In this document: in pieces, positions 16,285 to 23,962 of the stretch
Layout of the letters: each line of letters starts with the position of its first letter
How positions within the stretch are numbered: the first letter of the stretch is position 1
Translations under genes and position numbers: made by a program
The notes under the pieces: generated by a model
Database searches by the model: none
What the model was told of the DNA's origin: nothing
The model's input: the letters and a program-made list of their open reading frames with translations, nothing else
From: Nitrososphaerota archaeon
GTDB taxonomy: Archaea > Thermoproteota > Nitrososphaeria > Nitrososphaerales > Nitrosopumilaceae
Reading direction: 5' to 3'
Assembly (NCBI GenBank): GCA_022564385.1
Contig: JADFLN010000002.1
Span: 1-34,190, forward strand
DNA: 34,190 nucleotides

Positions 16285-17445
16285 ATGGTAAATGAGCATG
16301 CATTAACAGTCAGTTTAGAAGAATTTGGATTAAGCAAATATGAGGCACAGGCATATGTATCTCTGATTGCCAAAGGGACAATCTCTGCTGGTGAATTAGC
16401 ATATTATGCAGATATTCCACGAACTAAAATTTATCCAACTTTACTGAAACTGGAAAAGAAAAAGCTGACAATAATTTCAAAGAGTAAGCCAATAATGTGT
16501 ACAGCAATTGCACCTGAAGATGCATTTGATGGAATCATTCACGAGCAAATCAATAAGGTAAATGCAATGAACACATTAGTTTCAAATTTAAAGAAAGCAA
16601 GTGAAGAGAGTAGAAAGTCAAGAGGGACTGAAGAAAAAAGATACTTTCAGATTAGTGCAAATAATGTTTTGACTCAACTCCAAACAATGATTGAGGGTTC
16701 AAAATCATCAATTAAAATAATGGCAGACCAATGGGGTTTTGGATTATTAGCCGAATGTAAAGAACAATTATTATCAGTTTTACGTCGAAATTTAGATGTC
16801 AAAGTACTTGTTGTACCAACACAAATTTGCTCGGAATCATATAGAATAATTCCTGATGGAGTAGAGATTAGAGCATCTGAAATTACTCAAAATTGTTTTA
16901 TTTTTGACGAGACTGAATTGTTAATGATAAATAATGAAAATGGGAAAGGGATAATTTTTTCATCAACTGAAATTCTTGGAGGTAATCAAGAAAAAGTATT
17001 TTCTAATATATGGAAGAACGCAATTAAAACTAAAGCTCTTGCAGACATGACAAAAACAGAAGCACAGGAAATTTATAAAATAATTAAAACTGTTAGTGAA
17101 TTGGGTTTAATGTATATTTTAAATTCTACAATGATATCAAAAAAACCAGAATTTGACATGTTCAAACTGTTGGAAAAAAATGGAATTTCTTTAAAGTCAA
17201 AATCACTTGATGACATCATAGAGATAATGGATGCAATTATGCAAATAACGTGCTCAGGACATGTGAACTTTAATGCAATTACCAAAAATATCACAATTGA
17301 GTCAAAACTAAACAGTAATCATTCACTACCTTGGGTTTCAATTTTGGATGGATTCCTACAAAAACAAGGTTACAAAACTAGAACAATTTATCAAAATAAT
17401 TCTAACAAAGGTGAAAAAGTTCACATTAAGATAAGTAAAAAATAA
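16285..17445 (+). CDS. TrmB-family transcriptional regulator
   Basis: A 386-residue regulator. The N-terminal winged helix-turn-helix is typical TrmB (SLEEFGLSKYEAQAYVSLIAKG, ISAGELAYYADIPRTKIYPTLLKLEKKKL, about 10-75), followed by a coiled-coil helix (about 88-120) and a ligand-binding, phospholipase-D-like domain (IKIMADQWGFGLL, VKVLVVPTQI, about 140-260). The last ~110 residues form an extra domain with two helical segments and a strand-rich end that is not in classical sugar-binding TrmB. Ligand unknown. It is divergent from the cdvC operon and may control it or itself through the palindrome in the shared gap. ATG start. Confidence 0.85.
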   Translation: MVNEHALTVSLEEFGLSKYEAQAYVSLIAKGTISAGELAYYADIPRTKIYPTLLKLEKKKLTIISKSKPIMCTAIAPEDAFDGIIHEQINKVNAMNTLVSNLKKASEESRKSRGTEEKRYFQISANNVLTQLQTMIEGSKSSIKIMADQWGFGLLAECKEQLLSVLRRNLDVKVLVVPTQICSESYRIIPDGVEIRASEITQNCFIFDETELLMINNENGKGIIFSSTEILGGNQEKVFSNIWKNAIKTKALADMTKTEAQEIYKIIKTVSELGLMYILNSTMISKKPEFDMFKLLEKNGISLKSKSLDDIIEIMDAIMQITCSGHVNFNAITKNITIESKLNSNHSLPWVSILDGFLQKQGYKTRTIYQNNSNKGEKVHIKISKK

Positions 17446-17489
17446 ACAACCAATTTGGTGTTAGTTCCAAGATATAGGCATAAGAAAGA

Positions 17490-17587
17490 TTTAGAGAATA
17501 AATAATGTGATCCAGGCTTTTCGGGTTTATTCCACAGAATACCTGAATCACATGTGATAGGACGTTTGTAAAATAACTAGAACAAAA
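17490..17587 (-). ncRNA. Candidate small non-coding RNA (hypothesis)
   Basis: Minus-strand GTGATTCAGG (17551-17542) can pair with CCTGGATCAC (17516-17507), a 10-bp stem with one G-U pair and a 25-nt loop; on the plus strand the same pair is a mismatch, which favours a minus-strand RNA. The left-flank repeat copy supplies a TATA-like box (centre about 17614) that would start transcription near 17587. Read this way, U-rich sequence follows the stem. An ATCACATGTGAT palindrome (17547-17558) overlaps the 5' arm. No reading frame of note is present. Confidence 0.3.
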
Positions 17588-17633
17588 TCAACATTAACAT
17601 CTTGTCTATTTAATAAAAACAAACGATATCAAA
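17580..17633. repeat. Left copy of a ~54-bp repeat flanking the winged-helix gene
   Basis: Matches 17960-18013 without gaps at an offset of exactly 380 bp (43 of the first 50 bases identical by eye). Both copies contain ACATTAACATCTTG and a minus-strand TATA-like TTTTTA(T)TA stretch. This copy lies downstream of the winged-helix gene, where no annotated gene needs a promoter. Confidence 0.85.
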
Positions 17634-17664
17634 ATAAATAGCGAAACAAGAAGATTAGAATAAT

Positions 17665-17946
17665 TTAGAGTTCCAGCCCAAATGAATCAGTTAAATTAGA
17701 AAATTGTTTGTATGATTCTAAATATTGTCTACCCTCGGATGTTATAACAAAGGTATTTTTTCCATCATATTCAATTTTGTTGATCAAATTTGCACCAGTT
17801 AAATTTTCTAAGAATTTTGATAATCTTGAATGTGAAAGATTTGCTTTGGTCAAAAGATGAGTGGTCTTGATTCCATCTAATCCAGATTGTTCAGTCACAA
17901 TTAGAAGATCGGCCATAATTTGTATCCCTGATCTATAATTATTCAA
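17665..17946 (-). CDS. Winged helix DNA-binding protein (ArnR/HTH_45-like)
   Basis: A 93-residue single-domain winged helix protein. It starts RSGIQIMADLLIVTEQSG, has the recognition region ANLSHSRLSKFLENLTGANLI and the wing/strand ITSEGRQYLESYKQF, the standard arrangement of small archaeal regulators of the ArnR1-like group, which are numerous in Thaumarchaeota. No effector domain. The ATG is preceded by a TATA-like element inside the right repeat copy, giving a leader of about 20 nt. Matching repeats on both sides suggest that it binds them and regulates itself plus a second transcript; this is inference. Confidence 0.85.
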   Translation of the reverse strand: MNNYRSGIQIMADLLIVTEQSGLDGIKTTHLLTKANLSHSRLSKFLENLTGANLINKIEYDGKNTFVITSEGRQYLESYKQFSNLTDSFGLEL

Positions 17947-17959
17947 ATCATACAGAAAT

Positions 17960-18013
17960 GAACAAAATTAACATTAACATCTTGCCTGTCTATTAAAAAC
18001 AAACAACATCATA
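17960..18013. repeat. Right copy of the ~54-bp repeat, containing the winged-helix gene promoter
   Basis: Ungapped match to 17580-17633. Read on the minus strand it places GTTTTTAATAGAC (TATA-like, centre about 17994) about 48 nt before the ATG at 17946, so it is very likely the promoter of the winged-helix gene. Confidence 0.8.
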
Positions 18014-18091
18014 ATCAAATTTGGAAACAAAAAGAGTTGAGAAAAAACTAAAAAATTAAGAAATTAAGGTAAAACTAAAATCAGACAAAAT

Positions 18092-18563
18092 ATGATCAAT
18101 AGTCCTGATTGAAGAAAAACTTGAATCTTTGGGAATAAAGATTCCAAACCCCCCAACACCTTCAGGATCATATGTTCCGGTAGTAAGAACAGGAAATTTG
18201 CTGTACATTTCAGGACAAATTCCAATGGAAGATGGTAAAGTGATCTTTACAGGAAATGTTTCTGATGACAACTTGGAAATTGCTCAAAAATCTGCAAGAA
18301 TGTGCGCAATTAACATTTTAGCACAAATAAAAAGGGAGATAGGGGATTTGGACAAAGTTTCTAAAATAGTAAGATTGTCAGGATTTGTGAATTCTGTTTC
18401 AGAATTTTCACAACAACCCAAAGTCATCAATTCAGCTTCTGATTTGTTTTTTGAGATATTTGGTGAGAAAGGAAAACACACCAGAATTGCAGTTGGAGTT
18501 GCTAGTTTGCCATTAGACGCTATGACAGAAATTGATGCAATTATTGAAATTTCAGAACAATAA
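18092..18563 (+). CDS. RidA/YjgF family protein, probable frameshift or non-standard start at the N-terminus
   Basis: RidA-family proteins hydrolyse reactive enamine/imine intermediates from PLP enzymes such as threonine dehydratase. Visible features: GSYVPVVRTGNLLYISGQIP, TGNVSDDNLEIAQKSARMCAINILAQI, the conserved Arg in KHTRIAVGVASLPLDAMTEIDAIIE, and a length of about 150 residues. The main frame has IEEKLESLG, a usual start of this subfamily, ahead of the first usable codon TTG 18129, and no ATG/GTG/TTG before the TGA at 18093-18095. An ATG at 18092, downstream of an AT-rich TATA-like stretch, opens a second frame (MINSPD) that stops at the TGA in GATTGA; one extra base near 18105-18108 would fuse them. 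An ATT start at 18108, or TTG 18129, are the alternatives. Confidence 0.78.
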
Positions 18564-18599
18564 GAATAAACCTAAATTATTTAAAAAATACAACATTAC

Positions 18600-18968
18600 A
18601 TGTACAATTTAGAAAAATTAGAATCAGAAAAATGTATTTCACTTGAAACATTTAGAAAAAACAATCAGCCTGTTAGAACTCCTGTTTGGTTTGTAATCAA
18701 AAATGATTTGATTTATGTTGTTACTCGGGATCAAACAGGTAAAGTAAAACGTCTTAGAAATAATCTCCAAGTAAAAATTGCAACATGTAATTTCAAAGGA
18801 AAAATTAAAGGTGAGTGGATATCAGGAACTGCTAAAATTTTAACAGAAGAAGAAACGCAAGAAGCAGTAAAGTGGAGAGATAAAAAGTATGGACTAATGG
18901 CCAAAATTGCCAAATTTTTAAGTAAAGGTAAGGGTGAGCTTTGGGCATTCTCAATTAAAGTAGATTAA
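18600..18968 (+). CDS. PPOX-class (F420-dependent type) oxidoreductase
   Basis: A 122-residue split-barrel flavin/F420-binding protein. It shows the pattern CISLETFRKNNQPVRTPVWFV, LIYVVTRDQTGKVKRLRNN and VKIATCNFKG, then WISGTAKIL and a C-terminal helix, as in PPOX-class F420-dependent enzymes. Thaumarchaeota are known to make F420. The substrate is unknown. ATG start; the stop overlaps the convergent membrane-protein gene by 4 nt. Confidence 0.82.
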   Translation: MYNLEKLESEKCISLETFRKNNQPVRTPVWFVIKNDLIYVVTRDQTGKVKRLRNNLQVKIATCNFKGKIKGEWISGTAKILTEEETQEAVKWRDKKYGLMAKIAKFLSKGKGELWAFSIKVD

Positions 18969-19444
18969 ATTATTTTTTGTAACTTTATCTCTTGCTTTAG
19001 TTTTAAAGCAGTCAATCCTGCAAATCCAAAAATAATTACAAGACCTACATAAGCCAAAATTTGACTGTATTCAATTAATACGGCAGTTGCACCGACTCCA
19101 ACAACACTTGGAAGTAAAGATAGTACATACAGAAACCAACCACAGCAACCTAGTGGTACTAGAGAGAAAAACGAAAAAAAGGATGTTGTAGCAACACTGC
19201 CCGAATTTCCTCCAAATGCTTTTCTTTTTATGTTCAGTTTGCACCCTAGCAATTTACTTTTCTCAGACAAGAAAATTTGTAATCCTATTCCAATTCCCAT
19301 GCCAATTATAACTATAGAATTTATTTGAAATGCTGCATTGATTGCTGCAAGTGGTTCTAATGCGGGGGTTGTAATTACAACCACTGAAAGATACACAACT
19401 ATTGTAATTATTCCAACAATGATTGCTTTTTGAATTGGTCTCAT
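18965..19444 (-). CDS. Four-helix membrane protein of unknown function
   Basis: A 159-residue protein with four clear hydrophobic segments (about 8-28, 38-60, 88-116, 124-148). Segment three carries VPLGCCGWFLYVLS, and a further Cys is in LLGCKLN, so a metal or redox role through cysteines is possible but not shown. The GCCG pair looks like a conserved site. It starts exactly where the DUF3179 gene ends (no gap), so the two are one operon and probably act together in the membrane. No family name can be given with confidence. Confidence 0.75.
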   Translation of the reverse strand: MRPIQKAIIVGIITIVVYLSVVVITTPALEPLAAINAAFQINSIVIIGMGIGIGLQIFLSEKSKLLGCKLNIKRKAFGGNSGSVATTSFFSFFSLVPLGCCGWFLYVLSLLPSVVGVGATAVLIEYSQILAYVGLVIIFGFAGLTALKLKQEIKLQKII

Positions 19445-20566
19445 CTACACATCACCATAAACTAGAGTTTCTGGATGAAATGCAACCCATGCAAACCAAA
19501 ACCCAGGCTCAATTGGCATTCGCTCTAATTGTTTTCCTTCATATTCACCAGATATTGATAGACCGTCATAGTTCCATTCAGAATTTGTTAGAGTATCAAT
19601 AATTTTATTATCTTCATGTACAAAATCTAATACTTGATCATCTAGGGTTCTCTCAAAAGCACGAGAGTTTTGAGAAAATAGTGAAACAAGCATTACAGGT
19701 GTTTCACCAATGAAATCATTGATAATAATATTTGATTCAATGTCATTTTGCTTGTATGCTTTGTAGATACCGTCTTGATTAAATCCAATGATTATCTCTT
19801 TTGGATGCATTCTGTCATCTCTATGTTCTACTGGAAACATAATCCGTGGCTCTGTGTAATAACTTCCATAAGGGTCAGTTGTATACGAACGAACATACCC
19901 AGTATCAGTTGTTAATACCAAGGTATCTGGATGAAGTGTTTTCCAATCACCCCATGTAATGACATCAAATGGAATCAAATCAAGTTGGTATCCGCTTAAT
20001 TCTCCTTTAACTGCAATTCCAAGTGCTTGACTCCAATATGATTCAGTTAATCGGTCATACATCAACAAATTACTGTTGTATAGTTTTCCAGAAGTTCCAA
20101 ATTCTACTACTTGTCCATCAATAACTCTCTCAAAGACTTGATTTGTATAACACAAGGGACAATAAGTAATAGCTACAGGAGTTCCACCCACATTATCATT
20201 AATTATTTCATGCCAAACTAAAATAAAGATAGGATAAGCTTTTACTTCTCCGTTAATTTCCAATCCGATGATAATATCTGAGCCAGACATGAAATGAGAA
20301 CCTTGAACATTTGTAAATACAGGATTATCAATTGATGGGATTCCATCCTTTGGTGGTCCACCACCTCGGATCTTATCTAGTGGAATGAGATGCTTGATGC
20401 CATTTGTTTCCATTATACTGAGTCCTGTAGAATCAAAATCAATTGCAATAGATTCAATTTGATTAGAAATAGTAATTTCAGGAATAGGCTCACCGTGGAA
20501 TGAAACAGCTAACACTACAATTGTAACACCAATTAGAATTACAGGTGCAATAATCTTTAGATTCAA
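19445..20566 (-). CDS. DUF3179 domain protein, membrane-anchored
   Basis: A 373-residue exported protein: an N-terminal hydrophobic segment (about 3-23, IIAPVILIGVTIVVLAVSF) and then a DUF3179 domain over most of the length, recognised by GIPSIDNPVF, VKAYPIFILVWHEIIND, PVAITYCPLCYTNQVF, FGTSGKLYNSNLLMYDR, SYWSQALG and WGDWKTLHPDTLVL. The CPLC pair and His residues have been thought compatible with copper binding, but the function is unknown. It starts with TTG at 20566; a TTTAATATTT box about 27 nt upstream predicts a leaderless message. Followed without gap by the four-helix membrane protein gene. Confidence 0.9.
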   Translation of the reverse strand: MNLKIIAPVILIGVTIVVLAVSFHGEPIPEITISNQIESIAIDFDSTGLSIMETNGIKHLIPLDKIRGGGPPKDGIPSIDNPVFTNVQGSHFMSGSDIIIGLEINGEVKAYPIFILVWHEIINDNVGGTPVAITYCPLCYTNQVFERVIDGQVVEFGTSGKLYNSNLLMYDRLTESYWSQALGIAVKGELSGYQLDLIPFDVITWGDWKTLHPDTLVLTTDTGYVRSYTTDPYGSYYTEPRIMFPVEHRDDRMHPKEIIIGFNQDGIYKAYKQNDIESNIIINDFIGETPVMLVSLFSQNSRAFERTLDDQVLDFVHEDNKIIDTLTNSEWNYDGLSISGEYEGKQLERMPIEPGFWFAWVAFHPETLVYGDV

Positions 20567-20633
20567 TTTCAGATAATTATTGTTTGTGAAATATTAAAAA
20601 ATTTCTCCAACTTTATTTTTGATTTGGACAAAT

Positions 20634-20645
20634 CCTTTTAATAAG
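20634..20645 (+). promoter_or_regulatory. TATA box of the DoxX gene
   Basis: CTTTTAATAAGT is centred about 27 nt before the ATG at 20666, so transcription is predicted to begin at or next to the start codon. This supports 20666 as the real start despite the frameshift that follows. Confidence 0.55.
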
Positions 20646-20665
20646 TTTCAAAAGTGTGTAGAATT

Positions 20666-21089
20666 ATGAACACAGAGGCAATTCTAAAGGGAAATGTATT
20701 ACATGATATTGCTTTCATGGGATTAAGAACTGGCTATTGGAGTAATTTTCATAGTTCATGGAATAGGAAAGTTTGATCCAAGTTTTGTAGGATTTCTTAC
20801 GGGGCCTCTGGGATTTCCTCCAGAGATGCAAATTCCAATTGCATTAGCAGAAATGATTCCAGGAATATTGTTAATCATGGGAGTTTTAACTAGAATTTCA
20901 TCATCATTATTATCCATAGTAATGTTGGGAGCTATATTTTACGTAAAAGGTGCAACAAATCTTACAGGAGAAAAAGCATTTGAGCTGGACTTGATACTTC
21001 TTGCTGCAAGTTTAGTAATTATTGTTGCAGGGCCAGGAAGAATATCAATTTCACACATAGTAAAAAAAATTCCTAGATTTTTACAATGA
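20666..21089 (+). CDS. DoxX family membrane protein, frameshifted near the N-terminus
   Basis: DoxX-family small membrane protein with four predicted helices. The N-terminus from ATG 20666 (MNTEAILKGNVLHDIAFMGL, then R-T) is followed in a different frame by AIGVIFIVHGIGKFDP, the canonical first DoxX helix with its Gly-Lys. The rest continues as IPIALAEMIPGILLIMGVLTRISS, an ALLSIVMLGAIFYVKGA-like helix and a last helix ending AGPGRISISHIV. The frames join if one G is dropped in ACTGGCTATTGG near 20730-20733. The unshifted frame stops after 36 codons; the downstream frame has no ATG until 20826, inside the protein. It is either a sequencing indel or a recent lesion. The family is linked to thiosulfate:quinone oxidoreductase and redox membrane complexes. 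Divergent from the DUF3179 operon. Confidence 0.8.
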
Positions 21090-22205
21090 TTACTTTATTT
21101 TTTTATTTAATTCTGTAATGAATTTTTTTATTTTCAGTTTTGGAATTATAGCACCACATGCCTTATCATGTCCACCGCCAGAACCACCAAGGTCAGTTGC
21201 TAAAATATTAACAATCCTGCCTAAGTGCACTTTACAATCCTTAGAACCTCTAACTGAAACTGCATAGATACCATGATCAACTCTCTCCTTGTATGCAACA
21301 CCAACATTTTTCCCAGATAACCCCATCACAAAATTAACAGCGCCGCTTGCTCCTGCATCTAGAATTTCCATATAGCCAAGATTTTTCATGGTTTTCATTC
21401 CTTGTTTTACTTTGGCAATCATTTGGGAGAGTTTTTCAACTTGGATTTGAGCAAACTCAAAAGTATTTGGAATGTCATGTGGGAATTTAGAATCTGCCAA
21501 TTCTTCTACTAAATACAACAAGTAATCGGGGTCTTTTTGATGTCCAACAATGTTGTATGTAAGTACTGTAGCATTGATTAAAGCAAATTGTCGATCATAA
21601 ATTTGTAGTAATTTGGAGCCAATTGGCCTATCTTCCATATAGTCAGTAATAGCTGCACATGTTGCTACAAATGATGCATGATCATTGAGTTTTGATTTGA
21701 ACGCAGTATAAACCTGAACAGTAGTACATTCATTGATATCATGAATTACTTTGACTTTGATTTTCTTCAATGATTTTACAATAGTAGGATCAATGTCATG
21801 ATGATCAATGTAAGTAACTGCAATTTTATTTTTTCTAAGAGTTGTCATAATATCTACAAATTTATCTTGGGTATTTTTGCTTAGGCCCAAATCACAAATA
21901 TATAGAGATTTTAGTTTTTTATCTAAAACCACTTGTTGTATAGCTTCCATTTGGCCTGGATAGTCCACAAGAATTGAATCCCCACCAAAGGCTTGTCTAA
22001 TTAATGCAGCAGAGCTGATTCCGTCATTATCTTCCTTATGAGAAATACAAACAACGTTTGTTCGTTGTGTCTTGATAGTTTTTTTAGTTGGTGTTTTTTT
22101 AGTTGGTGTTTTTTTAGTTGCTGTTTTTTTAGTTGCTGTTTTTTTAGTAAGAGTCTTTTTTACAGTTTTTTTGCTTATAGATTTCTTGCGTTTAGATACG
22201 GACAA
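21090..22205 (-). CDS. DHH-family phosphoesterase with lysine-rich N-terminal tail
   Basis: A 371-residue DHH/DHHA1 phosphoesterase (RecJ / NrnA / GdpP relatives), able in principle to cut short oligonucleotides or cyclic dinucleotides. The core begins ISHKEDNDGISSAALI (first metal motif), has SLYICDLGLS and VTYIDHHDID (DHH), then a DHHA1 domain with LGGSGGGHDKACGAII (the GGGH signature). The first ~48 residues are an unrelated basic tail of KKTAT/KKTPT repeats, like histone H1 tails, probably binding nucleic acid. TTG start at 22205; a TTTAAAT box is centred 28 nt upstream, predicting a leaderless mRNA. Its stop abuts the DoxX stop. Confidence 0.85.
   Translation of the reverse strand: MSVSKRKKSISKKTVKKTLTKKTATKKTATKKTPTKKTPTKKTIKTQRTNVVCISHKEDNDGISSAALIRQAFGGDSILVDYPGQMEAIQQVVLDKKLKSLYICDLGLSKNTQDKFVDIMTTLRKNKIAVTYIDHHDIDPTIVKSLKKIKVKVIHDINECTTVQVYTAFKSKLNDHASFVATCAAITDYMEDRPIGSKLLQIYDRQFALINATVLTYNIVGHQKDPDYLLYLVEELADSKFPHDIPNTFEFAQIQVEKLSQMIAKVKQGMKTMKNLGYMEILDAGASGAVNFVMGLSGKNVGVAYKERVDHGIYAVSVRGSKDCKVHLGRIVNILATDLGGSGGGHDKACGAIIPKLKIKKFITELNKKIK
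22068..22172. repeat. Tandem repeats coding the KKTxT tail
   Basis: About five degenerate 15-bp units (TTTTTAGTTGGTGTT / TTTTTAGTTGCTGTT) encode KKT(A/P)T on the minus strand. Neighbouring units are identical in pairs, a sign of recent duplication by slippage. Confidence 0.85.
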
Positions 22206-22249
22206 TACGATTGAAAAATTATTCCCTCATTTAAATGAAGAATGAAAAA

Positions 22250-22441
22250 TTAAGATTTTCTAAAAGACTTTTTGATGCCTTGATTAATCAAAGAACTAGA
22301 ATCAAGATAAACATCATAAAATGACAATCCATCCATTTGGGTTTGATGATCTACTTCTTGAATTTTTGTTAGTTTCTCGGGTGATGCATTTAATACCAAA
22401 TCATCTAATTTTTGTAAATCTCTACGCTCCTTGGGGGTCAT
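22250..22441 (-). CDS. Small hypothetical protein with D-x-Q-x-Q-G-x-FYD motif
   Basis: A 63-residue protein of unknown function. It starts MTPKERRDLQKLDDLV and contains VDHQTQMDGLSFYDVYLD, followed by a basic end. The FYD segment matches one in the small protein encoded at 23727-23933 on the far side of the citrate synthase gene. Helical, no membrane segment. Divergent from citrate synthase; ATG start. Confidence 0.65.
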   Translation of the reverse strand: MTPKERRDLQKLDDLVLNASPEKLTKIQEVDHQTQMDGLSFYDVYLDSSSLINQGIKKSFRKS

Positions 22442-22527
22442 TTAATTTTTAATTAGAAATTTTCATTTATGACCAAAAGTTGTGATATTAGACTAATTGC
22501 TAAATTTCATAGACATGATTTTGGCAA

Positions 22528-22537
22528 AAATATAATA
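22528..22537 (+). promoter_or_regulatory. TATA box of the citrate synthase gene
   Basis: AAATATAATA is centred about 27 nt before the ATG at 22560, which supports this codon as a leaderless start over ATG 22551 and TTG 22545. Confidence 0.55.
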
Positions 22538-22559
22538 GAAGATTTTGAGTATGCTCAAT

Positions 22560-23723
22560 ATGGAGACCAAAAATATTGGTTTACGAGGAATTGAGATTGC
22601 AGATACTAAAATCTCAAAAATTGAAGGAGATAAGGGTAAACTCATTTATCGCGGATATGACATTTTCGATCTTGTAAAAAACTCAAACTTTGAGGAAACA
22701 GCATATTTGCTTCTTTATGATAGTCTACCAAACAAGCATCAACTAAACGAATTTAATGCAAAATTGATTGATGCAAGACAAATTCCAAAGCAAATGCAAA
22801 AGAACATTGGAAATTGGAGAAAAGATGCAGATCCTATGGATATGCTTCAGGCATTTGTTGCAGCACTTGCCGGATATTATGATGAAGAATTTTCAACTAA
22901 AGAGGCTAGTTATGACAGAGCAATTAACCTCATCGCCAAGGTCCCCACCATCATCGCAAGTTGGCAGAGAATAAGAAACGGATTAGAACTTGTAGATCCT
23001 GATTCTTCTCTAAATCATGCTGCAAATTTTCTATACATGATGTCTGGTGAAAAACCAGTTCAGGAAGTTGAAAAAGTCTTTGATATATGTTTAATTCTTC
23101 ATGCAGACCATACTTTCAATGCATCCACATTTACAGCAAGACAAGTTGCATCAACAAGAGCACATATGTATTCAGCATCAAGTGCTGCAATCGGAGCATT
23201 AAGTGGAGAATTACATGGGGGAGCCAATACAGAAGTTATGAAAATGTTGTTGGAGATGGAAAAAATAGAGAATGTTGAACCATGGATTAAAGAAAAAATG
23301 AGAAAGGGTGAAAGAATAATGGGAATGGGACATGCTGTTTACAAAACATATGACCCACGAGCACAGGTACTAAAAGAATTATCAAGAAAATTAGCAGAAC
23401 AAACCAATCAACCATGGTTTAAAATGACAGAAAAAATTGAAACCACTACCATTACTGAGATGAAATTGCAGAAAGACAGAGATATTTATCCAAATGTAGA
23501 TTTGTACAGTGCTTCAATCTATTACATGTTAAAAATTCCAGTAGATCTCAATACACCAATCTTTGCAATTTCAAGAGTTGTAGGATGGGCAGCCCATATC
23601 ATTGAAGAGAAGTTTGCAGAAGCTGCGCCAAAACCAGCACTGTATAGACCAAAAGCTACCTATGTTGGAAAGTATTGTGGTCCAGAAGGATGTGAATATA
23701 AAACACTAGACTTGAGAAAATAA
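22560..23723 (+). CDS. gltA: Citrate synthase
   Basis: Condenses acetyl-CoA and oxaloacetate to citrate at the entry of the TCA cycle, here mostly for biosynthesis in an autotroph. The protein (387 residues from ATG 22560) has KLIYRGYDIFDLV, the catalytic-His region LILHADHTFNAST, SGELHGGANTEVMKML, and the second His/Arg region IMGMGHAVYKTYDPRA, plus ISRVVGWAAHIIEE near the end, all normal. The start is uncertain by 3-5 codons: TTG 22545 and ATG 22551 are in frame. 2-methylcitrate synthase is the main alternative in this family. Flanked by two small genes on the other strand. Confidence 0.93.
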   Translation: METKNIGLRGIEIADTKISKIEGDKGKLIYRGYDIFDLVKNSNFEETAYLLLYDSLPNKHQLNEFNAKLIDARQIPKQMQKNIGNWRKDADPMDMLQAFVAALAGYYDEEFSTKEASYDRAINLIAKVPTIIASWQRIRNGLELVDPDSSLNHAANFLYMMSGEKPVQEVEKVFDICLILHADHTFNASTFTARQVASTRAHMYSASSAAIGALSGELHGGANTEVMKMLLEMEKIENVEPWIKEKMRKGERIMGMGHAVYKTYDPRAQVLKELSRKLAEQTNQPWFKMTEKIETTTITEMKLQKDRDIYPNVDLYSASIYYMLKIPVDLNTPIFAISRVVGWAAHIIEEKFAEAAPKPALYRPKATYVGKYCGPEGCEYKTLDLRK

Positions 23724-23726
23724 TTT

Positions 23727-23933
23727 TTAATTTCTTGTACTAAGCCATTCTTTTGCTTTAGAGTTTACGTCATGTTTGTACAACACTTCAAAAACCATAT
23801 CATAAAATGTAATACCTTTTTTTTGTGCTTGAACATCAAGCCATCTTATTCCGTCTGCTAATTCGGGATCATACTCAGAAAATTCTACTAGTTCGTCTAC
23901 CATCTTTGAGAAGAATGTGTGTGACTCAAGCAT
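23727..23933 (-). CDS. Small conserved-looking protein with FYD motif
   Basis: A 68-residue acidic helical protein starting MLESHTFFSKMVDELVEF, with WLDVQAQKKGITFYDMVFEV near the middle and a basic end. ATG 23933 is preferred over ATG 24017, because the extra 28 codons would cover the TATA-like sequences at 23963-23984. Function unknown. The LDxQxQxxGxxFYD stretch is shared with the 63-aa protein at 22250. It converges on citrate synthase, 3 nt between stops. Confidence 0.7.
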   Translation of the reverse strand: MLESHTFFSKMVDELVEFSEYDPELADGIRWLDVQAQKKGITFYDMVFEVLYKHDVNSKAKEWLSTRN

Positions 23934-23962
23934 GAATACACCTTTCAATCTATGATCATAAG

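Noticed and set aside
22068..22172. Regular DNA repeats resembling a short CRISPR-like array
   Set aside because: Units are 15 bp, contiguous and in frame inside a gene; there are no spacers and no cas genes.
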